From positions 1 through 12,606 of the forward strand of contig CANBTK010000014.1 in the NCBI GenBank assembly GCA_947372365.1: 12,606 bases of DNA, written 5' to 3'. The translations under genes and the position numbers were made by a program. Numbering within the stretch: the stretch's first letter is position 1; each line of letters starts with the position of its first letter. The notes under the pieces are model-generated. The model searched no databases, was not told the origin of the DNA, and saw nothing but the letters and a program-made list of their open reading frames with translations. Source of the DNA: Flavipsychrobacter stenotrophus (GTDB lineage: Bacteria; Bacteroidota; Bacteroidia; Chitinophagales; Chitinophagaceae). This document shows positions 8,401-12,606 of the stretch, one piece after another.

Positions 8401-9245
8401 CCGCTGGCCGTAACATTGGGCGTTGGCACAGCCGCTTGCTGCTGTATGCGCAGCCCCTGGCCTTTGTCTACATTTATGAAATAATAAGCAGTATCTGAGT
8501 AAAGGTTTTTTACATGCGTAAACCTTTGATTCACGCTGTCTTTATGCCACCCGGTAGGGCCAACAGCATAAAAAACAGCATAATCGCCTGAATTAAAAGC
8601 ATTATCGCCGCCATCATTTACATAAATAGCATTTTCAGTAAGGTCTTTAAGGCGCGGTACGGCATTGTTTTCCGAAAGCATATTGCCACCATTGCCGTAT
8701 ACCCGTATGTTAGCGGGGTTTAGTGTGGCTGCATTGATGCCCAAAGACGTGAAGAAGTTATAGTCAAGCTTATAAAAGCCAGTTTGGGTAACAGCTATTT
8801 TATACCATGTACCTGTGGCCAAAACGGAAGTGGTGGCATCAGTGGTAGTTTTACCGGTACTTTTTACGTCAACCGTGGGCTGCTCAGTAACATCAATATC
8901 AAAACTGCTTAATTGTTTATAGGTTCCGGGTTGCACACCATTATTAAAAACGGGCACCCTCACCACCACAAAAGGCCTTTTGCGGTCCATGCCCAGCAGT
9001 GCCTGAAATTGGGTTGCATCGGCAGGCTTCACATTTTTTGGCAGGTTGGCATTATCAGCATAGGCTATGCCGGATAGGGTGATGGTGGGCATAGCATACT
9101 TAGTGAGCCACATTTTTTTAACAACGAACCCTTCACTGATATCTTTGCCTGCTATTATATAGGTATCGGTTTTTGCAAAAGCTGGCACCGATAAGGTAAG
9201 CAAGGTAAAAACGAAGGCCGAAAAATTAATCGCTATTTTTTTCAT
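5481..9245 (-). CDS. porU: Type IX secretion system sortase PorU (C25 peptidase family)
   Basis: Large surface-associated cysteine protease of the gingipain (C25) family. It removes the C-terminal signal of T9SS cargo and attaches the cargo to the cell surface. The protein has 1254 aa with a signal peptide cleaved probably after AFA (residue 24). The N-terminal half is a beta-rich region. The C25 domain spans about 510-895 (from LIIVTYPGF to LLGDPAL). The catalytic histidine is in NYNGHGNP (H759) and the catalytic cysteine in TATCDFGQYD (C793), 34 residues apart, close to the gingipain spacing. The C-terminus (about 1158-1254) begins NYPNPF and ends as a T9SS type A-like domain (GIYVYKLNIET...VIVR). 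PorU is known to keep its own such domain. The ATG at 9245 gives a normal signal peptide. It is the first gene of the porU-porV unit and divergent from gldJ. Confidence 0.96.
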   Translation of the reverse strand: MKKIAINFSAFVFTLLTLSVPAFAKTDTYIIAGKDISEGFVVKKMWLTKYAMPTITLSGIAYADNANLPKNVKPADATQFQALLGMDRKRPFVVVRVPVFNNGVQPGTYKQLSSFDIDVTEQPTVDVKSTGKTTTDATTSVLATGTWYKIAVTQTGFYKLDYNFFTSLGINAATLNPANIRVYGNGGNMLSENNAVPRLKDLTENAIYVNDGGDNAFNSGDYAVFYAVGPTGWHKDSVNQRFTHVKNLYSDTAYYFINVDKGQGLRIQQQAAVPTPNVTASGFNYYDARENDLINPTSYGKSWYGEQFYTEAASNSQTFTFDLGDNISQLTCKVSMAATQQSPGSSFNVTLNGSTMGSVDFANVTLGDVLMTHAFPTFTSACNSSTASIGINFIPSPSDAASHGYLDYIEIFGRRPLSITGSQLSFRDWQTVGAGKIAGYTLASANSDTRIWDVTNPQVPVQMQGSLGSSGYSFAQDASYLHEFAAMNNSNLYTPKYIGTVNNQNLHGMGTADLIIVTYPGFIDAANKIGNYHHSHDNMRVAIATTTEVFNEFSSGSQDISAMRDFAKMFYDRAGTDSTKMPKYLMLLGSASYDYKNRLPNNCNLVPTFEAANDSSDLSSFLSDDFFGFLDDNENSENSNIINALDIGIGRIPARNATDAMIAANKIINYQSPATLGPWRTSAMFAADDNDGAGNHMDDAETMGTQVTQSGKNLYNLQKVYVNAIPVISTPAGTRCPNANAAINEQIFKGTFMVNYNGHGNPQVWTGERILTSDDVNNWNNANMLPFMTTATCDFGQYDHPQFVSLAEAIMLREGGGAIAMVTTTGAVFAGFNTPMNQHFIEAQFTKNPDGHWNTFGDACRIGKNSAYLISHSSDEMANYRKFVLLGDPALTPDFPKYNVVTDSVRDGATLAITDSIKALGKYIINGSIRDNNNQTLTGFNGTLTVSFYDKARSITVNCYDHTNRTFKLQDNLIYKGKVSVTNGLFSLTFITPKDINYFIGKGKISTYAENGDIDAAGADTTLSIGGFSSHPITNTEPPVVHAYINDSLFINGGITGTNTALFVSLHSVTGINVSGFSIGHNLTAVLDGNIEQPYVLNDYYETAPNTYQAGFVHFPITGLADGKHTINVKAWDVNNNSGEGSVDFEVVNGQVVAIENLGNYPNPFANSTHFVFEHNHPDEQMTAQVLVYNTAGMLVKTIKESFVAGNSRSTEITWDGSDNYGNPLPSGIYVYKLNIETDKGFKATAYQKLVIVR

Positions 9246-9298
9246 CTATTTATGATGGTTGGGGGAAGTTTAGTTGCAAGAAATAAAAATCCATTTTT

Positions 9299-9321
9299 CA
9301 AAGTTAACCTAACTTTGGTTA
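9299..9321. promoter_or_regulatory. Mirror-image -7 boxes in the porU/gldJ divergent promoter
   Basis: TAACTTTG, an exact TAnnTTTG box, occurs on the plus strand at 9310-9317 and on the minus strand at 9306-9299, as an inverted repeat with a 3-bp spacer. TTAACC (9304-9309) and GGTTAA (9316-9321) form a second, overlapping inverted repeat. The minus-strand box lies about 50 bp upstream of the porU ATG, a good distance. The plus-strand box would leave a leader of nearly 200 bases for gldJ. No TTG lies at the right spacing for either. Dyad symmetry alone could also mark an operator for a dimeric regulator. Confidence 0.45.
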
Positions 9322-9388
9322 AAAAACTGTTGAAAAGGGCGGATGTAACATCATAACAACGTAAAATTTTGATGTATATTTCATAAGA

Positions 9389-9397
9389 TGTGGATAA
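9389..9397 (-). promoter_or_regulatory. Perfect DnaA-box 9-mer
   Basis: TGTGGATAA on the plus strand is TTATCCACA on the minus strand, the strict DnaA-box consensus. I see only this copy in the intergenic region, so it is not an origin. It may bind DnaA as a regulator, or it may be chance. Confidence 0.3.
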
Positions 9398-9433
9398 AAA
9401 TTTAACGGTTTTTTGTTTTTCTGCGGCGAATGC

Positions 9434-9464
9434 TTGAAACTTTCAAAAGAAAGTACTAACATTG
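9434..9464 (+). promoter_or_regulatory. Candidate proximal promoter for gldJ
   Basis: TTG (9434-9436), 20 bases, then TAACATTG (9457-9464), one mismatch from TAnnTTTG. It would start transcription near 9471, about 47 bases before the gldJ ATG. This fits better than the distal box at 9310-9317, which lacks a TTG at the right distance. Confidence 0.4.
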
Positions 9465-9517
9465 TTCCTTCTTTTAGGGTTTATCAATCGAATACTGTTA
9501 AATATTTTAGTTTACTT

Positions 9518-11077
9518 ATGAAACGAAAACTATTAGGAATATCCTTGCTTTGCGTTGGGGCTAGTACCTTTTTCTCTGCCTGCGAATCTGCGTCACGCAA
9601 GAAAGGAAGGGGCGACGGTGTATCTCCTGTTACCGGCTGGTTTTATAATGATTCCAAGTACGGCGGCTATGATGTAACTGAATATCCCGGCCAGCAGACT
9701 CCTGTAGGTATGGTGTTGATTCAGGGTGGTAGGTTTACTATGGGTGCGAATGATGACGAAATGGCCACTCTTGACAACAATAATGTGAGGCGCACAGTTT
9801 CTGTTTCTTCATTTTATATGGATGAAACTGAAGTTGCTAACGTTAGTTACCGTGAATACCTGTACTGGCTTGGCCGTGCATATGCCAATGACTTACCTGA
9901 AATAGTTTCTGCTGCACTTCCTGACTCAACAGTATGGCGTTCGCCACTTGGGTACAACGAAGTTTATGTAAAAAGCTACCTAAGGCACCGTGCATATAAC
10001 GACTACCCGGTAGTAGGCGTAAACTGGTATCAGGTAAACGATTTCTGTAAATGGCGTACTGACCGCGTGAATGAGTTTTTGCTTATTCAGCAAGGGGCAC
10101 TCAGGCCAAACTGGAACCAAACCGGTGAGGATGTATTTACAACTGAAACTTATCAAAACGCAACTTATCAGGGTACTAATGGTGGTAACCTGAAGCGTGA
10201 CCTGGATAAAAATGGTGCAGGCACACGTAACTACACACAGTCTGACGGTATATTCATGCCTGACTTCCGTTTACCAACAGAAGCTGAGTGGGAATACGCA
10301 GCACTCGGTATTGTAGGTAACAACCCAGCTCCTGAAACTAAGCGCCGCCGTGGCGAGGAAGTATTTACAGACCGTAATACTTTGCCATGGGGCCCAAGGA
10401 ATACTGCACGTTATGACATACACAATGCTTACCAGGGCGAAATCATGGGTAACTTCATGAGGGGCAAAGGTGACGTAATGGGTGTTGCTGGTGCGCTTAA
10501 TGATAACGCTGACATCACTGCTCCAGTAAAGAGCTACCAGCCAAACGCATGGGGCTTGTATAACATGGCAGGTAACGTTAACGAGTGGGTATTGGATACT
10601 TACCGCCCTAACTCTCACGAAGATGTTGCTGAATTCCGCTCATTCCGTGGTAACGATTACATGAGGCCTCAGTTCCAGGAAGATGGTACAGTTGAAGAAA
10701 GGGACAGCACCGGCCACATACCTTACCAAAGGGTTACTGCTGCTGAGATTATGGCAACTGGCAGGTACACTACACGTAGCGCAAACCTTCACGGTTATAA
10801 AGACGGTGATACGTCTTACGCTGGTGGCGGTATGATTCATGGTTTCTACAAATATGGAGAAAACTCGCTTGTCAACGATTCTACCAAAGTTTACAAAGGT
10901 GGTTCATGGGCTGACCGTGCTTATTGGTTATCTCCAGGCACACGCCGTTACATGCAGGGTAACTTAGCTAGCAACACTATCGGTTTCCGTTGCGTAGTTG
11001 ACCGCCTTGGTAGCCCAAGTGGCAACAATGAGCCAGCAGGCAATAGCTTCGGCGCATTCAAAAAACACAAAAGGTAA
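9518..11077 (+). CDS. gldJ: Gliding motility / T9SS-associated lipoprotein GldJ
   Basis: Outer-membrane lipoprotein with a formylglycine-generating-enzyme (sulfatase-modifying factor) fold. GldJ is needed for gliding and for stability of its paralogue GldK in the T9SS ring. I start at 9518 (519 aa), not at the upstream in-frame ATG at 9413, because MKRKLLGISLLCVGASTF then FSAC gives a lipoprotein signal with Cys22. The 35 extra residues would bury it. FGE-fold motifs in order: GMVLIQGGRFTMG (64-76), FYMDETEV (99-106), YPVVGVNW (163-170), RLPTEAEWEYAA (251-262), NMAGNVNEWVLD (349-360), KGGSW (460-464), GFRCV (489-493). The FGE catalytic cysteine pair is absent, as expected for a structural homologue. 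The C-terminal tail ends AFKKHKR. GldK/PorK is a paralogue and the main alternative, but adjacency to porU-porV favours GldJ. Arginine codons are mostly CGT, unlike murF next door, suggesting high expression. Confidence 0.93.
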   Translation: MKRKLLGISLLCVGASTFFSACESASRKKGRGDGVSPVTGWFYNDSKYGGYDVTEYPGQQTPVGMVLIQGGRFTMGANDDEMATLDNNNVRRTVSVSSFYMDETEVANVSYREYLYWLGRAYANDLPEIVSAALPDSTVWRSPLGYNEVYVKSYLRHRAYNDYPVVGVNWYQVNDFCKWRTDRVNEFLLIQQGALRPNWNQTGEDVFTTETYQNATYQGTNGGNLKRDLDKNGAGTRNYTQSDGIFMPDFRLPTEAEWEYAALGIVGNNPAPETKRRRGEEVFTDRNTLPWGPRNTARYDIHNAYQGEIMGNFMRGKGDVMGVAGALNDNADITAPVKSYQPNAWGLYNMAGNVNEWVLDTYRPNSHEDVAEFRSFRGNDYMRPQFQEDGTVEERDSTGHIPYQRVTAAEIMATGRYTTRSANLHGYKDGDTSYAGGGMIHGFYKYGENSLVNDSTKVYKGGSWADRAYWLSPGTRRYMQGNLASNTIGFRCVVDRLGSPSGNNEPAGNSFGAFKKHKR

Positions 11078-11100
11078 ACCATTACTGAATATAATTTTAT

Positions 11101-11137
11101 TAGCCCCTTTCCGAAAAGAAAGGGGTTAATTATTTTT
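11101..11137 (+). terminator. Rho-independent terminator after gldJ
   Basis: CCCCTTTC (11104-11111) pairs exactly with GAAAGGGG (11118-11125) around a CGAAAA loop. TTAATTATTTTT follows. It lies 26 bp after the gldJ stop codon and about 20 bp before the murF start, so murF is probably transcribed either by read-through or from a promoter hidden in this short gap. Confidence 0.85.
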
Positions 11138-11155
11138 AGCCTAAAATAGTTTAAC

Positions 11156-12430
11156 GTGGAACTGCCAGAATTATACAAAATATACCTCCAGCACCCGCAG
11201 ATAGAGACGGATACGAGAAAGCTGCAGCCCGGGGTTATTTACTTTGCCCTGAGCGGCCCCAACTTCGATGGCAATACCTTTGCAGCCGAAGCTCTGGCGA
11301 AAGGCGCTGCCTATGTAGTTATGGATAACCCGGCATTGGCAACTGATGCACGGTGCATTGTGGTGCCCGATGTACTGCAAACCCTGCAGCAGCTGGCTAA
11401 GTACCACAGGCAGCAATTCAGCATCCCTTTTATAGCCATTACAGGCTCTAATGGCAAGACAACCACTAAAGAGCTTATTGCGGCTGTACTGGGCAAGAAA
11501 TACGTAACTTATGCCACTACCGGCAACCTCAATAACCACATTGGCGTGCCACTGACCCTGCTGAAAATAAAGGCGGATGCAGGGATGGCTATTATAGAAA
11601 TGGGTGCCAACCACCAAAAGGAAATAGCCTCTTACTGCGAAATTGCGTTGCCCGATTATGGCCTTATTACCAACTGCGGCAAGGCGCACATAGAGGGCTT
11701 TGGTGGCATAGAGGGCGTAAGGAAAGGCAAGGGCGAGCTGTTTGATTTTTTGCGCGCAAACGGTGGGCTAGTATTCAGGAATACCAGCCTGGAATACCTG
11801 GATGGCATGGCAAAAGGCATAGCCAGCCAGGTTACTTATGGCACAGATAATGCCACGTATTTAGGCCGCCCGGTGATGGACGGAGTCTTCCTTAAAGTGG
11901 AATTAGGGGGCAATGAAGAAACTACAATCAATACTAACCTGGTAGGTGAATATAACTTCCCTAATGTAATGGCGGCAGTAGCCGTGGGCCGGCACTTTGG
12001 GGTGCCTGTAGCAGATATTAAGGCAGCAATAGAGGCGTATAACCCCGATAACAGCCGCTCGCAATACCTGCAGAAGGGCAGCAATACCTTCATAATGGAT
12101 GCCTATAATGCCAACCCCACCAGCATGAGGGCGGCCATACTGAATTTTGCCAATGCAGCACTCCCTAATAAGGCCTTGTGGATTGGCGGCATGAAGGAGA
12201 TGGGCACCGCCGAACAGGAAGAGCACCAGCAACTGGTAGCCCTTATTGCCAGCTATACCTGGCAAAGCGTAATACTGGTAGGCAAGGAATTTAAAGGGCT
12301 GCAGGGCAGCTACCCATGGTTTGAAACATCGGCCGAAGCAGCTGCGTTCATCCATACCCACCCACCCCAAAACAGCTCTATACTCGTAAAGGGTTCAAGG
12401 GGCAGTAAAATGGAGTTGATGGTGAGTTAG
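11156..12430 (+). CDS. murF: UDP-N-acetylmuramoyl-tripeptide--D-alanyl-D-alanine ligase MurF
   Basis: Cytoplasmic Mur ligase that adds D-Ala-D-Ala to the UDP-MurNAc tripeptide using ATP, the last cytoplasmic step of peptidoglycan precursor assembly before the lipid stages. Motifs: ETDTRKLQPG near the N-terminus (17-26), P-loop TGSNGKTTTKE (96-106), NLNNHIGVP (124-132), EMGANH (148-153), the lysine in GKGEL that is normally carbamylated (K192), DAYNANPTSM (315-324) and VKGSRGSKME (411-420). At 424 aa the length is normal. The start is GTG at 11156: an in-frame TAG lies at 11147-11149, no other start codon fits, and the family N-terminus begins here. No ribosome binding site is visible. Arginine codons number 11 with no CGT, in contrast to gldJ. 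Confidence 0.97.
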   Translation: MELPELYKIYLQHPQIETDTRKLQPGVIYFALSGPNFDGNTFAAEALAKGAAYVVMDNPALATDARCIVVPDVLQTLQQLAKYHRQQFSIPFIAITGSNGKTTTKELIAAVLGKKYVTYATTGNLNNHIGVPLTLLKIKADAGMAIIEMGANHQKEIASYCEIALPDYGLITNCGKAHIEGFGGIEGVRKGKGELFDFLRANGGLVFRNTSLEYLDGMAKGIASQVTYGTDNATYLGRPVMDGVFLKVELGGNEETTINTNLVGEYNFPNVMAAVAVGRHFGVPVADIKAAIEAYNPDNSRSQYLQKGSNTFIMDAYNANPTSMRAAILNFANAALPNKALWIGGMKEMGTAEQEEHQQLVALIASYTWQSVILVGKEFKGLQGSYPWFETSAEAAAFIHTHPPQNSSILVKGSRGSKMELMVS

Positions 12431-12440
12431 CCTCCCCTGG

Positions 12441-12457
12441 CCCCTCCCATGGAGGGG
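12441..12457. repeat. CCCCTCC/GGAGGGG hairpin after murF
   Basis: CCCCTCC (12441-12447) and GGAGGGG (12451-12457) are perfect inverted repeats around a CAT loop, 10 bp beyond the murF stop, preceded by CCTCCCCTGG. There is no T-run directly after, so it is not a textbook terminator. C-rich and G-rich hairpins of this kind are common between genes in Bacteroidota. Confidence 0.6.
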
Positions 12458-12521
12458 AATAGCTATGCTGCGTGTTATCGGGTGCCTCACAAATTGGGGG
12501 TTTTTTGTTTGGGGTGTTTTC

Positions 12522-12563
12522 GCGCAGAGGAGCGCAAAGTTTTGCGCAGAGGGTCGCAGAGGG
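12522..12563. repeat. GCAGAGG repeats with internal palindrome (REP-like)
   Basis: GCGCAGAGG occurs at 12522-12530 and 12544-12552, and CGCAGAGGG at 12555-12563. Between the first two copies lies the inverted repeat GCGCAAA (12532-12538) and TTTGCGC (12541-12547). No open reading frame of interest covers the stretch 12431-12606. The combination of short direct repeats and a palindrome looks like a dispersed intergenic repeat. Confidence 0.55.
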
Positions 12564-12606
12564 TGGGGGCGTTTGGGTGCCTGCCACTTGATCAGATCCT
12601 TCGCTA

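Noticed and set aside
9413..9517. Upstream in-frame start for gldJ
   Set aside because: It would add 35 residues ahead of a clear lipoprotein signal peptide, which must be at the N-terminus.
9246..9517. Replication origin or riboswitch in the porU/gldJ gap
   Set aside because: There is only one DnaA box, no AT-rich unwinding cluster with repeats, and no known riboswitch fold that I can recognise.
11171..11689. 172-codon open frame on the minus strand
   Set aside because: Antisense to the start of murF, with no recognisable features.
1..12606. tRNA or rRNA genes
   Set aside because: No cloverleaf with TTCGA-type arm or rRNA motif was noticed in the intergenic regions on either strand.

Overview
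This 12.6 kb window looks like chromosomal DNA of a Bacteroidota bacterium. The reasons are a porV-porU pair next to a gldJ homologue (type IX secretion, T9SS), several matches to the Bacteroidota-type promoter (TTG, about 20 bases, TAnnTTTG), almost no Shine-Dalgarno sequences, and intergenic low-complexity repeats. The family cannot be fixed from the sequence alone. Most genes are roughly half G+C. One gene, near 766-1290, is clearly AT-rich.

Layout. Positions 1-2756 carry three minus-strand genes: mnmE (tRNA wobble-uridine modification GTPase), then a small AT-rich gene of uncertain function that may be a modified-base-reader type domain, then a secreted Blc-like lipocalin. Positions 2757-3055 hold no gene but a striking element: two degenerate 7-bp tandem arrays facing each other around a central palindrome. 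A plus-strand MoxR-type AAA+ ATPase (3056-4078) follows. It ends at a long bidirectional hairpin terminator facing the T9SS block. That block has porU (C25-type sortase, 1254 aa) followed by porV (outer-membrane shuttle barrel) on the minus strand, and gldJ (FGE-sulfatase-fold lipoprotein) divergently on the plus strand. The 272 bp between porU and gldJ contain two mirror-image -7 boxes and a perfect DnaA-box 9-mer. After gldJ comes a terminator and then murF (peptidoglycan precursor ligase) with a GTG start. The last 176 bp are REP-like intergenic repeats with no gene.

How the genes work together. PorU and PorV belong to the outer-membrane attachment complex: PorV brings T9SS cargo to PorU, which cleaves the C-terminal signal and attaches the cargo to the cell surface. 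GldJ is a partner lipoprotein of the GldK ring and gliding apparatus. MurF, MnmE and the lipocalin are housekeeping or envelope functions. I found no convincing undescribed multi-gene system. The items most worth a second look are the paired heptamer arrays, the symmetric porU/gldJ promoter, the AT-rich orphan gene, and the repeats at the right end.
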